Shown: positions 27,655 to 36,898, counted from the stretch's first letter. The stretch is 64,000 bases of DNA from Marinomonas posidonica_A (GCF_043643765.1 NZ_JBHZSP010000014.1:25536-89535); one strand, 5' to 3'. Notes: generated by a model not told the origin, from the letters alone. Numbers and translations: made by a program.

Positions 27655-29073
27655 ATGGACCTTCCTCTTTACGAAAAGATTGCTAACCAGATTGAGCAAC
27701 AAATCCAAGAAGGTATTTTTTTGCCAGGCGTTAAAATTCCGTCTGTTCGCAAATCCAGTAAACAACTAGAGGTCAGTGTCGCAACCGTACTTCAAGCTTA
27801 CAGCTTACTTGAGGACAGAGGCGTCATTAAAGCGCGCCCACAAAAAGGGTATTTCGTTCAGGAAAACAACCTAAAACTTAAGACCGAGTCACCATTAAAC
27901 TCGGTCAAACAAGAGCAAAGCGTCCATGCTTTACTTCACCATCTGCTGCACGTTTCCCAAGATGAAAACATTGTTCAATTCGGGGCAGCCATTCCGAAAA
28001 GCCACTTTTTACCGATTCGACAACTGCAACGTTCCGTTGGTCGCTTAATGCGTCTAGAACCAGAGATTTGTGCTGCTTACGAATTCACACCTGGCTCACT
28101 GGCGCTACGAAGGCAAATCGCCATTCGTATGTTAGACAGCGGCTGTCAGCTTCAGCCCAGTGATATTACCATCACGTTAGGTTGCCAGAATGCTCTAATG
28201 CTCGCTCTGCAAGCCGTCACCAAAGCTGGTGACACCATTGCGATAGAAAGTCCAGCTTACCATGGTGTGTTGCAAGCCATAGAAGTACTCAAACTAAACG
28301 CGGTTGAAATAACCTGCTCGACCGAAACAGGTCTTGATCTCGACCAATTAGAAATGGCCAATCAACAGCAAGATATTAAAGCTTGTATTGTGACCCCTAA
28401 TAATCAGAACCCAACCGGTGCCACCTTAAACCATCAAGCACGACAACGTTTAATTAAGCAATCAAACGATTATGATTTTATTCTCATTGAAGACGATGTT
28501 TATGGTGAATTAAGCTACCAAGATAAACGTGAACGCGCTTTAAAAGCCGACGATGTCTATAATCGAGTCATCTACACCAGCTCTTTTTCAAAAAGCATCG
28601 CCCCAGGCTTTCGTATTGGTTGGATTATTGGTGGACGCTTTCAAGCCCCAATCGAGCACTTCGCCTACGTGCAATCTTTGGCTATTCCCACCCTAACTCA
28701 AACCGCCATAGCTAACTTTTTAGAAAATGGCGCATACGATCGTCACCTACGAAAAACCCGAGCCACCTATCAAGAAAATTTAATTCGTTGTCAGGAGCAG
28801 ATTAAAAACCATTTCCCAAACGGCACTCAAACATCCACTCCGAAAGGGGGGTTTTTATTATGGGTTCGCCTCCCTGCTGATATTGATACGATGCAGTTGC
28901 ACGCTCAAGCACTTGAAAAGAATATTGGCATACTCCCGGGGTTGGCCTTTAGCCTTCACCGTCAATTCGCTCACCACTTCCGCCTAAACTACGCCCTAAA
29001 TTGGGACTACAACACAGATATTGCACTAAAAGAGTTAGGACAGCTTTGTCATCAACAAGTTAGCAAAAACTAA
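27655..29073 (+). CDS. MocR-type regulator: GntR HTH fused to class I aminotransferase
   Basis: A 472-residue fusion protein. Residues 1-70 are a GntR winged helix (PLYEKIANQIEQQIQEGIFL, SVRKSSKQLEVSVATVLQAY). From about residue 100 there is a fold-type I aminotransferase domain with TPNNQNPTGATL, EDDVYGELSYQ and the PLP-lysine segment SSFSKSIAPGFRIGW. MocR proteins use PLP or an amino-acid aldimine as signal and usually act on neighbouring genes; no obvious target lies adjacent. A role in amino acid or vitamin B6 control is general family knowledge only. Confidence 0.9.
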   Translation: MDLPLYEKIANQIEQQIQEGIFLPGVKIPSVRKSSKQLEVSVATVLQAYSLLEDRGVIKARPQKGYFVQENNLKLKTESPLNSVKQEQSVHALLHHLLHVSQDENIVQFGAAIPKSHFLPIRQLQRSVGRLMRLEPEICAAYEFTPGSLALRRQIAIRMLDSGCQLQPSDITITLGCQNALMLALQAVTKAGDTIAIESPAYHGVLQAIEVLKLNAVEITCSTETGLDLDQLEMANQQQDIKACIVTPNNQNPTGATLNHQARQRLIKQSNDYDFILIEDDVYGELSYQDKRERALKADDVYNRVIYTSSFSKSIAPGFRIGWIIGGRFQAPIEHFAYVQSLAIPTLTQTAIANFLENGAYDRHLRKTRATYQENLIRCQEQIKNHFPNGTQTSTPKGGFLLWVRLPADIDTMQLHAQALEKNIGILPGLAFSLHRQFAHHFRLNYALNWDYNTDIALKELGQLCHQQVSKN

Positions 29074-29280
29074 GTTCATATCCGCAAATAAATAGGGTAG
29101 CATCGAGTTAAACGACTTAGGCAAACTGTATATAAGTAGAAGTTATGAATTTGGCTCAACGCATCTTTAAATCCGTCTGTACAGGCAGAGCAAAAAGCGT
29201 ACAATTCGCATTCTTTTTTAAACACTCAGCCATTTTGGCCGATAACTTGACTATATGAATTAAAAGCTGGCTTTTTTGTG

Positions 29281-29691
29281 ATGGAATTTGTAGCACATCC
29301 GAGAGACCTTCCATTAGAGATCACCCTAATTGAAGATCAGCCTTTTCCTTCTATTTGTGAGAATAGAGATGGCTTTGTCGGTATAACCTACCTGAGCGTA
29401 AACCCGTATAACGATGGCTGCTCTGTAGAAATAACATTGGAAGAAATCGACCCAAACTTCTGTGTCTCTGGGCGCATAGCTTGGTGCAATAAAGAAAGCG
29501 AAGGCTATTTGATTGCGATCGAATTCCCGACCAAAGAAGAATGTTATTGTGTGCGTATGATAGAACAACTTTCGCAAATCGAGCATTATCGGCGCCAAGC
29601 GAAAAGCCAAGGTCGACGCTTAAACTATAACGAAGCCGCGGCCGAATGGATCCAGAAATTTGCCGCCAGTTTCCCCGCATTTACCGCCTAA
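29281..29691 (+). CDS. PilZ-domain-like protein
   Basis: A 136-residue protein. The beginning RDLPLEITLIED, the central GRIAWCNKESEGYLIAIEF and the end CVRMIEQLSQIEHYRRQ match the pattern of a small proteobacterial PilZ-like family in which the last motif is highly conserved. The classical c-di-GMP motif (RxxxR with D/NxSxxG) is not seen complete, so nucleotide binding is doubtful. A GTG at 29278 directly before the ATG may also serve. It lies 23 bases ahead of the DUF501 gene. Confidence 0.65.
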   Translation: MEFVAHPRDLPLEITLIEDQPFPSICENRDGFVGITYLSVNPYNDGCSVEITLEEIDPNFCVSGRIAWCNKESEGYLIAIEFPTKEECYCVRMIEQLSQIEHYRRQAKSQGRRLNYNEAAAEWIQKFAASFPAFTA

Positions 29692-29714
29692 CCTAAGCCA
29701 ATACGAATCACATT

Positions 29715-30230
29715 ATGACAGCAACACTTTCTCAAGCGGATATTGACATTATCACAGCTCAGCTTGGCCGTACGCCAAGTGGTATAAACGCAATCGCTCA
29801 CTCATCTCCTAACGGCACACCACAAGTGCTTGAAATGGAAACATGGGTTTTCGATCAACCTTTCCCTACTTTATATTGGCTTTCAAGCAAAGCCATTGAT
29901 AAAGCACTGGCGAAAATTGAAAGCCAAGGCGTTGTAAAACAGCTAGAACAAAGAATCAAAGAAGATGAGGCATTACGAGAAGCTCATCATGCCTCTCATC
30001 AAGACTATGTGACTCGACGTTGGCAAGTCATGAGCGACGAGCACAAAGCCATTATTGAAGAGAAAGGTTTTAAACCTTTGTTCGATAAATTGGGGATAGG
30101 TGGCATTGCCAACTGGGATCAAGTACGTTGCCTACACATGCATTACGCCCATCATTTAGTCGGCGATAATGTGATTGGTCGCATTCTTGACGAAGAATAT
30201 AACATCCGCCAAATTGCTGATGCCGAGTAA
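29715..30230 (+). CDS. DUF501 family protein
   Basis: A 171-residue protein. It carries the family pattern PQVLEMETWVFDQPFPTLYWLSSKAIDKALAKIES, HQDYVTRRW, then a His/Cys-rich end VRCLHMHYAHHLVGDNVIGR. The conserved Cys and His residues suggest a metal site. No function is established for DUF501. It follows the PilZ-like gene at 23 bases and is closed by a terminator hairpin. Confidence 0.82.
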   Translation: MTATLSQADIDIITAQLGRTPSGINAIAHSSPNGTPQVLEMETWVFDQPFPTLYWLSSKAIDKALAKIESQGVVKQLEQRIKEDEALREAHHASHQDYVTRRWQVMSDEHKAIIEEKGFKPLFDKLGIGGIANWDQVRCLHMHYAHHLVGDNVIGRILDEEYNIRQIADAE

Positions 30231-30251
30231 GTTTAAAGGTGACAGTAGAAC

Positions 30252-30291
30252 AAAAAATGGCTTTGCAGAGTAACTGCAACGCCATTTTTTT
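30252..30291. terminator. Terminator after DUF501 gene
   Basis: AAAAAATGGC pairs with GCCATTTTTTT, with an inner TGCAG / CTGCA stem. It is A-rich on one side and T-rich on the other, so it can also serve the convergent gene at 30316. Confidence 0.88.
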
Positions 30292-30315
30292 ACTCTCTAA
30301 GTAACGCAGGAAGGT

Positions 30316-30612
30316 CTACTTCGCCACAGCCGCTTCTAGCTTGGCTTTCAGCTCATCCGCTGTTTTCACACTGGGTAAGATCGCTCGAATACGGTTAAAC
30401 GCATTTTGGGCCACTTCCGCACGCTGAGCATAAGTAGTCAATGCGCCACCTGTCCAACCCGCTAACTTAACCATTTCATTTTTAAAATTATTTCCAGCAA
30501 CGCCATGCCCGCCCAGCGCCATTAAGGCATCTTCTATTTGTAAATAGCTAGGACGTTCGCCACCGAACTTCATAAAATCATCTTGTTGCACTTCGGCAAA
30601 CTGTTTTGACAT
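30316..30612 (-). CDS. Small helical protein of unknown function
   Basis: A 98-residue soluble protein, rich in Ala and predicted helical (QAFNRIRAILPSVKTADELKAKLEAAVAK at the end is shown by its charge pattern to be an amphipathic helix). I do not recognise a family. It has its own gap to glpK (95 bases) and shares the hairpin downstream. Composition and codon use match the neighbouring genes. Confidence 0.7.
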   Translation of the reverse strand: MSKQFAEVQQDDFMKFGGERPSYLQIEDALMALGGHGVAGNNFKNEMVKLAGWTGGALTTYAQRAEVAQNAFNRIRAILPSVKTADELKAKLEAAVAK

Positions 30613-30707
30613 CGCAAAAAACCTTTTCTAAAACTTATAATATCTTTAAGTTAGCCATAATTATGACAAGGCACAAGGGCACACTTGTAGAAAAACGTAA
30701 ACACACA

Positions 30708-32192
30708 TTAAGTGTTTGTACGAACTCGGTTCACTGCCTTTTGCCAGCCCTTATATAAGGCATCGCCTGATGCCTTATCCATTTCAGGCTGGAAAGTTTT
30801 ATCCGCTTCCCATAATTGACTGATGCCCTCTAAAGATGAATAAATCCCCACTTTCATACCTGCTAAAAACGCCACACCCAACGCGGTAGTTTCCGTGACG
30901 CAAGGGCGTTCTACCGTGACATCTAACAGATCGCTTAAAAACTGCACCATAATGTCGTTGACCACCATACCGCCATCCACTCTCAGGGAACGAAAGTTGG
31001 CTCCGTCTTGCGCCATCGCATCCACCAGATCCCGTGTTTGATAACACACTGAACGCAACCCCGCACTGACAATATCCTCAACACTGGTATCACGCGTTAA
31101 ACCTATCATGGCACCACGGGCATCAGGGTCCCAGTAAGGTGCACCCAAACCGGTAAAGGCGGGGACCAGATAAACCGAATCGTCATTCAACGCTTTTTGC
31201 GCCAAGCTTTGCGTTTCTTTGGCATCACTGAACAGTTTTAGACCATCTCGTAACCACTGGATCGCCGCACCAGCGACAAAAATACTGCCCTCTAATGCGT
31301 ACGTTACTTTGCCGTTAAGACGATAGCCGACTGTCGTCAGTAGCTTATGCTCAGATTTGAGTGCCTTATCCCCCGTATTGAGAATCATAAAGCAGCCTGT
31401 CCCATAGGTGCTTTTCACCATACCTGGGGTAAAACACGCCTGACCCACTAGCGCTGCCTGTTGATCCCCAGCGATACCATTCACTGGAATGCTGGCGCCC
31501 AACCATTGAGGATCTATGTCACCAAAATCGGCACTGCAATCCATCACTTCTGGAAAAATCACGTCCGCAATACCAAATAATTCAATCAGCTCTTGATCCC
31601 ATGCTTGCTGATGAATATTGAACGCCATTGTCCGAGCTGCATTGGTTGCATCCGTCTTATGGGATTGACCTTTTGTTAGATGCCAAAGCAAATAACTGTC
31701 GACCGTGCCAAAGGCTAATTGGCCAGCCTTAGCTTTTTGTTTCGCTCCTTCTACATTTTCCAATACCCAACGTATTTTGGTGGCGGAAAAATAGGGATCA
31801 ATCAACAACCCTGTTTTTTCTTGAACCTTGCTCGCCCAACCTTGCTCGACCAAGGACTGGCAATAAACACTGGTGCGTCGATCCTGCCAAACAATGGCAT
31901 TGTAAACCGGCTTGCCTGTCGCTATGTCCCAAAGAATGGTGGTTTCCCTTTGATTGGTGATACCAACACTGGCTATCTCTTGTGCAGCGATGCCTGTATC
32001 CTTAAGCACAGATTGACAGACCGCCAAGGTTGAAGACCAAATGTCCTCTGGATCATGCTCTACCCAACCATCATTGGGAAAGATCTGCGGAAATTCTTGC
32101 TGAGACTGACCAATGCGATTGGCTTTTTCATCAAATACAATAGCGCGTGAACTGGTAGTACCTTGGTCGATTGCAAGAATATAATGGGTCAT
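30708..32192 (-). CDS. glpK: Glycerol kinase
   Basis: A 494-residue FGGY-family kinase forming glycerol 3-phosphate from glycerol and ATP. Motifs are ILAIDQGTTSSRAIVFDE, VGITNQRETTILWD, GIAGDQQAALVGQACF, KSTYGTGCF and the ATP site LRVDGGMVVND. Length equals E. coli GlpK. It is divergent from the regulator glpR, with a palindromic operator in the shared region. No glycerol facilitator gene is present in the window. Confidence 0.95.
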   Translation of the reverse strand: MTHYILAIDQGTTSSRAIVFDEKANRIGQSQQEFPQIFPNDGWVEHDPEDIWSSTLAVCQSVLKDTGIAAQEIASVGITNQRETTILWDIATGKPVYNAIVWQDRRTSVYCQSLVEQGWASKVQEKTGLLIDPYFSATKIRWVLENVEGAKQKAKAGQLAFGTVDSYLLWHLTKGQSHKTDATNAARTMAFNIHQQAWDQELIELFGIADVIFPEVMDCSADFGDIDPQWLGASIPVNGIAGDQQAALVGQACFTPGMVKSTYGTGCFMILNTGDKALKSEHKLLTTVGYRLNGKVTYALEGSIFVAGAAIQWLRDGLKLFSDAKETQSLAQKALNDDSVYLVPAFTGLGAPYWDPDARGAMIGLTRDTSVEDIVSAGLRSVCYQTRDLVDAMAQDGANFRSLRVDGGMVVNDIMVQFLSDLLDVTVERPCVTETTALGVAFLAGMKVGIYSSLEGISQLWEADKTFQPEMDKASGDALYKGWQKAVNRVRTNT

Positions 32193-32262
32193 GGCAGATT
32201 CTCTTTGAGATATCGGTCACTTTCGATAAGCGACTTAATTGTTGTTTTGTTTTTTGAACATG

Positions 32263-32282
32263 AATATTCAAATTCGAATATT
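32263..32282. promoter_or_regulatory. GlpR operator between glpK and glpR
   Basis: AATATTCAAATTCGAATATT, an inverted repeat with 7-base arms. The inner 18 bases match the site ahead of glpD (ATRTTCRWWTTCGAAYAT). An extra half-site TTGAACATG lies just to its left. It fits repression of glpK by GlpR in the absence of glycerol 3-phosphate. Confidence 0.8.
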
Positions 32283-32346
32283 CTATATTAAAAACCAATG
32301 GGGACTCCTTTAGCAAGAGTAACCTGTAAGAGGAGAAGAAAACGGT

Positions 32347-33120
32347 ATGGGGCAGCTTTCTCGCCAAGACAAGATCGTCGCGTTAGTAAAAGACAAAGGC
32401 TACGCATCCATTGATGAACTGGCCACGCAATTTTCCGTCACACCACAGACCATTCGACGTGACATCAACGAACTGGCAAAAGCAGGTCAAGTACGTCGTC
32501 ACCACGGTGGCGCCAGTTACGATTCCAGTACCACCAACGTCGCTTATGCCACACGACAAATTTTACAACTGGGCGCAAAAGAACAAATCGCCAAACGCAT
32601 TGCTGCTGAAATCCCAAATAATGCTTCCTTGTTTATCAACATAGGCACCACGACGGAGACAGTCGCCCGAGCGCTTCTCAACCATCACGGCCTACAGGTG
32701 ATTACCAATAACCTTAATGTTGCCACCATTCTCAGTGGCAAAGAAGACTTCAATGTCATCATTGCTGGCGGTACTGTCCGTTCCCGCGATGGTGGCGTTA
32801 TGGGTGAAGCAACCATCGATTTCATCAATCAATTTCGCGTTGACTTTGGCATAGTCGGCATCAGTGGGATTGATCCACATGATGGCTCACTACTCGACTA
32901 TGACTATCAAGAAGTACGAGTAGCACAAAGTATCATTTCCAATTCAAGAAACGTCTTCTTAGCCGCTGACAGCGAAAAGTTTGGTCGTAATGCGGTAGTG
33001 AGATTAGGCAATATCACTCAAGTAGATCGCCTCTTTACCGATGAGCAACCACCGAAAGCCATTAGTAAACTCATGAAAGAACATAAGGTTCAACTCGAAC
33101 TTTGTAAGCCAAAACACTAA
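32347..33120 (+). CDS. glpR: DeoR-family glycerol 3-phosphate regulon repressor
   Basis: A 257-residue repressor. The N-terminal HTH is IDELATQFSVTPQTIRRDINEL (about residues 18-40), followed by VRRHHGGA, the DeoR signature. The C-terminal sugar-phosphate-binding domain has NIGTTTETVARALL, NNLNVATIL, IVGISGIDPHDGSLLDYDYQEV and LAADSEKFGR. Its operators are visible at 32263-32282 and 33245-33262. Position between glpK and glpD is typical of gammaproteobacteria. Confidence 0.93.
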   Translation: MGQLSRQDKIVALVKDKGYASIDELATQFSVTPQTIRRDINELAKAGQVRRHHGGASYDSSTTNVAYATRQILQLGAKEQIAKRIAAEIPNNASLFINIGTTTETVARALLNHHGLQVITNNLNVATILSGKEDFNVIIAGGTVRSRDGGVMGEATIDFINQFRVDFGIVGISGIDPHDGSLLDYDYQEVRVAQSIISNSRNVFLAADSEKFGRNAVVRLGNITQVDRLFTDEQPPKAISKLMKEHKVQLELCKPKH

Positions 33121-33244
33121 TTTCGCTCCCCCTTCACTCTTTTTGAATCACTGGTTTTATGAGTGACCATGCTTTGAATGGTCACTAAATCTTCACATTA
33201 TCAGGCTTGCTATTCCCTCTGCCTAGGTTTAGTATCGAAACTAA

Positions 33245-33262
33245 ATGTTCGTTTTCGAACAT
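33245..33262. promoter_or_regulatory. GlpR operator ahead of glpD
   Basis: Perfect palindrome ATGTTCGTTTTCGAACAT, very near the E. coli GlpR consensus. It lies 27 bases before the glpD start, where bound repressor would block transcription. Confidence 0.87.
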
Positions 33263-33289
33263 GATCTATTTTCGATTATGAGGCTAAGC

Positions 33290-34774
33290 ATGACTCAAAC
33301 ACATTTTGATCTCTTCGTAGTAGGCGGTGGCATTAACGGTACTGGCATTGCGGCAGACGCTGCTGGACGAGGCTTATCCGTCGGCCTATGTGAAATGGGC
33401 GACCTGGCCCACGCCACGTCATCATCAAGCAGTAAGCTGATTCATGGTGGATTGCGCTACCTAGAACATTATGAGTTCCGTCTGGTAAAAGAAGCCCTGA
33501 ACGAACGTGAAGTATTACTAAAAGTCGCCCCTCATCTAGTTACCCCGATGCGCTTCCAAATGCCTCACCGTCCTCACTTACGTCCAGCTTGGCTAATACG
33601 CATTGGCATGTTTCTTTATGACACATTGGGCAAGCGTGAAACCTTGCCAGGTTCAAAACGCGTCAAATACGGCACGGATAGCCCACTGAAAAACGACATT
33701 ACACAAGGGTTTGAATACTCAGATTGCTGGGTAGATGATGCTCGATTGGTGGTGACCAATGCGCTCAGTGCACAACAACATGGCGCGTCTATTTTTGCTC
33801 GAACACGTTGCTCTTCAGCGAAGAGAGTGGACGGCAAATGGCACATTATTTTGACCGATGAAACCACACATGAAACCACTGAAGTCACTGCAAATGGTTT
33901 AGTCAATGCCGCTGGTCCTTGGGTATCTTCTTTTATTGAAACCAAGGTGGAACGAAAAGCGCCTTACGGCATTCGCATGATCAAAGGCAGCCACATTGTC
34001 GTGCCTAAGCTTTATCAGCATTCCAATGCCTTTATTATGCAAAACACAGACAAACGGATTGTGTTTGCTATTCCTTATCGTGACGACTACACATTGCTTG
34101 GCACAACCGATGTGGAATACAAGGGTGATCCGAATAAAGTCGCCATCTCGGAAGACGAAACCAATTATATCTTGCAAGTGGCTAACGATCATTTCAAACA
34201 AAGCCTAACACCGAAAGATGTGGTGTGGAGCTACTCAGGTGTGCGTCCGCTTTTAGAAGATGAATCTTCTGATCCTTCTGCCGTGACACGTGATTACACC
34301 TTACACCTTGATGATGATTTAGGAGCCCCTCTACTGAGTATCTTTGGCGGCAAGATCACCACCTATCGTAAGCTGGCGTTATCCGCCATGAAAAAACTGG
34401 CGCCCTTCTATCAGCAAATGGGAGAGGAATGGACACACAGCAAGCCACTTCCAGGTGGTGAATTGGGTATGTCACTGGACGCTTACGCCATGAAACTTCA
34501 ACAAGACTTCCCTTTCATTGGCGCGCATTTAGCACAACGCTTTGCCAACAGTTACGGCAGCCGTACTCAATTAATCTTAGGTAATTTGGATTCTGTGGCA
34601 GCGTTAGGAAAAGATTTCGGTAACGAGTTATATCAAGCAGAAGTCGATTATCTGATCGAGCAAGAATGGGCTCGCAGCGCGGAAGACATTCTATGGCGCC
34701 GAACCAAACTCGGTTTGGAGTTCACAGATGACCAGGTCACTACTCTAGAAGAGTACGTTCAATCTCGGCTTTAA
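33290..34774 (+). CDS. glpD: Aerobic glycerol 3-phosphate dehydrogenase
   Basis: A 494-residue FAD enzyme of the inner membrane surface that oxidises glycerol 3-phosphate to dihydroxyacetone phosphate and reduces quinone. The FAD-binding motif is DLFVVGGGINGTGIAADAAG; other family blocks are SSSSSKLIHGGLRYLEHYEF, YGIRMIKGSHIVVPK and LSIFGGKITTYRKL. ATG 33290 follows GAGG at six bases; the upstream extension would read through the operator palindrome and is rejected. Length matches GlpD (about 500). Confidence 0.95.
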   Translation: MTQTHFDLFVVGGGINGTGIAADAAGRGLSVGLCEMGDLAHATSSSSSKLIHGGLRYLEHYEFRLVKEALNEREVLLKVAPHLVTPMRFQMPHRPHLRPAWLIRIGMFLYDTLGKRETLPGSKRVKYGTDSPLKNDITQGFEYSDCWVDDARLVVTNALSAQQHGASIFARTRCSSAKRVDGKWHIILTDETTHETTEVTANGLVNAAGPWVSSFIETKVERKAPYGIRMIKGSHIVVPKLYQHSNAFIMQNTDKRIVFAIPYRDDYTLLGTTDVEYKGDPNKVAISEDETNYILQVANDHFKQSLTPKDVVWSYSGVRPLLEDESSDPSAVTRDYTLHLDDDLGAPLLSIFGGKITTYRKLALSAMKKLAPFYQQMGEEWTHSKPLPGGELGMSLDAYAMKLQQDFPFIGAHLAQRFANSYGSRTQLILGNLDSVAALGKDFGNELYQAEVDYLIEQEWARSAEDILWRRTKLGLEFTDDQVTTLEEYVQSRL

Positions 34775-34797
34775 CCAGCCAGCTCTTCTGTACGTTT

Positions 34798-34832
34798 GCC
34801 CGCCTAGTCGATTGTCTAGGCGGGCTTTTTTT
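34798..34832 (+). terminator. Strong terminator of glpD
   Basis: A perfect 10-bp stem GCCCGCCTAG / CTAGGCGGGC with an eight-base loop, then seven T. Confidence 0.95.
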
Positions 34833-34887
34833 GCTTTACTAACGACCTCCTAAACACTCTTTGACGCCAACAATGGAAGCTAGCCAT

Positions 34888-35658
34888 ATGGATCTCACGC
34901 TGTTCGATTTACCAATTTGGATCTATACGGCCTTATTCGCTACGGCGTTTGTTGCTGGCGCCATTGACGCCATCGCAGGCGGTGGTGGTTTGATTACTGT
35001 TCCTGTATTACTGGCCGCAGGTCTTTCTCCTGCACAAGCCCTCGCCACTAATAAATTACAGGGCTGCGCAGGCACTTTGTCCGCCTCTTACCACTTTATT
35101 AAAAAAGGTCAGGTAGATCTAAAACAAATGCTACCCGCCATAATAATGACGGCCATTGGCGCGATATTGGGCACCTTATTGGTGTCTTATCTCGACAGCA
35201 GTTTACTGCTCAAAGCCGTACCCATTATTTTGATCGCCGTCGCGATTTTCTTTTTCTTCTTACCCAAAGTTCAGCCTTATCTAGCCAGCAAATTTTCCCT
35301 AAGTCATCTGCAATTTGCTGTCATCATTGGTACCAGCATTGGCTTTTACGACGGTTTAATTGGTCCAGGTACCGGCGCTTTTTTCTCTACGGCTTATCTT
35401 TGCCTAATGGGATTAACCCTAGTGTCAGCAACCGCCCACACCAAAATCCTAAACGCCACCAGCAACGCGTCCTCCTTACTGGTGTTTACCTTCAGTGGTC
35501 ATATCATCTGGACATTGGGCATAGTGATGGGTGTGGGACAATGGCTAGGCGCCCAAATTGGCTCACGTCTCGTCATTACAAAAGGGACTAAGTTAATCCG
35601 TCCTATGGTCATTATTATGTGTTTAGCCATTTCAGTGAAACTGCTTATCAACCAGTAA
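34888..35658 (+). CDS. TSUP (TauE/SafE) family membrane permease
   Basis: A 256-residue protein with about eight helices in two repeats. The signature GAIDAIAGGGGLITVPVLLAAGLSPAQALATNKLQG is seen at the start, and GFYDGLIGPGTGAFF in the second half. The family moves sulfite, sulfoacetate or other small sulfur and organic anions. ATG 34888 is used because GGAAG lies nine bases before it. Its 3' end overlaps by 11 bases with the convergent LysR gene, which is probably its regulator or simply a compact neighbour. Confidence 0.85.
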   Translation: MDLTLFDLPIWIYTALFATAFVAGAIDAIAGGGGLITVPVLLAAGLSPAQALATNKLQGCAGTLSASYHFIKKGQVDLKQMLPAIIMTAIGAILGTLLVSYLDSSLLLKAVPIILIAVAIFFFFLPKVQPYLASKFSLSHLQFAVIIGTSIGFYDGLIGPGTGAFFSTAYLCLMGLTLVSATAHTKILNATSNASSLLVFTFSGHIIWTLGIVMGVGQWLGAQIGSRLVITKGTKLIRPMVIIMCLAISVKLLINQ

Positions 35659-36595
35659 TCTTTAACGCTTCCGGTTTCGTTAACGCATCGTCTGGTGAAT
35701 ATCGATAACATTCCGCCACCAGCCATTTTAGCAACTGCTGAACAGGCTCCCTTTGATATTGCGCTTCCGGACAAGCAAACACATAGGCATGATTTTCATC
35801 TAAAATATCATCAAATGGTTTCACTAGACGACCATGCTGAATATCGTCCATCACCAATGGCGTTCTGCCTAGCGCCACACCTTGTCCCGCAATCGCTGCC
35901 TGCACGGCCAAATCGCCACGGTTAAAACTGATACCTCGAGATGGCTTAACACCTTTTGCATTGGCTAGCTGTAACCAACGCTCCCACTCAGCATAAGGAC
36001 TTGAAAAACGCCATTCAGAATCATCATTAAGTAAGGGCACATCGGCTAATTGATTGGCATGGGTTAAGCCACGCTGCTTGAGAAAGGCTGGACTGCATAC
36101 TGGAAACACCTTGTCCTTCATCAGGGGCACCAAGTGGCTTTTGGCATTGTGTACATGACTGTGAACAATGGCAACGTCAATACGATCACGCTGAAAGCTC
36201 ACCTCTCTATCGTTGGCCTGGATGCGCAGCTGCAGATCTGGATAAGTTTCTTGCAAGCTGCCCAGACGAGGGATCAACCATTTCGTCGCAAAAGAGGGCA
36301 TCACCGAAACAGACAGAATGTTTGAGCTTTCTTCTTCCTGCAACTCACTGATCAAACCACTGATTTCATTAAAACTATGATTCAACTGAACAGCCAGTCT
36401 GGCACCAGCAACCGTCAGCTCCAAGCGCCTATGATGACGAGTAAAGAGACGGAATTTCAAACGCTCTTCCAACTGACGAATTTGCTGACTCACCGCACCT
36501 TGAGTAAGGTGCAGTTCCTCTGCCGCCTTAGTAAAACTCAAGTGACGTGCCGCAATCGAGAAGGTATTCAGCCCTGTGAGCGGAATAGATTTCAT
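35648..36595 (-). CDS. LysR-family regulator, GcvA-like
   Basis: A 315-residue regulator. The HTH is typical of the GcvA/AmpR branch: PLTGLNTFSIAARHLSFTKA, ELHLTQGAVSQQIRQLEERL. The effector domain follows with VSVMPSFATKWLIPRLGSLQ and AAIAGQGVALGRTPLV. The targets cannot be named. Its own promoter is in the region 36596-36690, next to the divergent sRNA-like unit. Confidence 0.9.
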   Translation of the reverse strand: MKSIPLTGLNTFSIAARHLSFTKAAEELHLTQGAVSQQIRQLEERLKFRLFTRHHRRLELTVAGARLAVQLNHSFNEISGLISELQEEESSNILSVSVMPSFATKWLIPRLGSLQETYPDLQLRIQANDREVSFQRDRIDVAIVHSHVHNAKSHLVPLMKDKVFPVCSPAFLKQRGLTHANQLADVPLLNDDSEWRFSSPYAEWERWLQLANAKGVKPSRGISFNRGDLAVQAAIAGQGVALGRTPLVMDDIQHGRLVKPFDDILDENHAYVFACPEAQYQREPVQQLLKWLVAECYRYSPDDALTKPEALKITG

Positions 36596-36687
36596 ATTTG
36601 CTTACCCTTAAAAAGAAACACGAAACAAACAATACAACGAAGAGTTTAGCATTAGTCTTGCTAATGCTAAAACTCAATTTATATCGT

Positions 36688-36715
36688 TTGTCAGTTAATC
36701 TAATTTCACTAGAAT
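36688..36715 (+). promoter_or_regulatory. Sigma-70 promoter of orphan transcript
   Basis: TTGTCA (36688-36693), a 16-base spacer, then TAGAAT (36710-36715). No protein gene follows on this strand; a terminator lies about 155 bases downstream. Confidence 0.65.
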
Positions 36716-36721
36716 AAGCAT

Positions 36722-36898
36722 CATATCTTTGGATTCTTACAGCAATCTAAAGAGTGTTAATACAGCCCTAACTGTATGAATCCTAAGGCATGCCCCCACA
36801 GTCGTGTCTTAGGCGAATATCACCATTCCCACAGGATGATGCTATTCAAGCTGCTAGTTACTTTTATTTAAGCCGGACCTATGTCCGGCTTTTTTTAT
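36722..36898 (+). ncRNA. Candidate small RNA, about 175 nt
   Basis: The unit has a promoter, no open frame, and three consecutive stem-loops. TACAG/CTGTA lies at 36761-36776. CCTAAGGCA/TGTCTTAGG lies at 36782-36813, with a 14-base loop containing CCCCC. The last is a terminator AGCCGGAC/GTCCGGCT with seven T. A CACAGGATG element at about 36830 resembles a CsrA/RsmA site. It lies between the divergent LysR gene and the convergent gap gene, so it is neither a leader nor a tail of a protein gene. I cannot match it to 6S, Spot 42, RsmY/Z or Qrr RNAs. The C-rich loop could pair with ribosome sites. Confidence 0.6.
36871..36898 (+). terminator. Terminator of the candidate sRNA
   Basis: Stem AGCCGGAC / GTCCGGCT, loop CTAT, T7. 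It has the right direction only for plus-strand transcription. Confidence 0.92.

Noticed and set aside
33899..34201. 100-codon minus-strand frame inside glpD
   Set aside because: Antisense to conserved FAD enzyme sequence and without ribosome site.
36722..36898. Identification of the orphan unit as 6S RNA, Spot 42, RsmY/Z or Qrr
   Set aside because: It lacks the long central bubble of 6S, the repeated GGA loops of Rsm RNAs and the conserved Qrr and Spot 42 segments.
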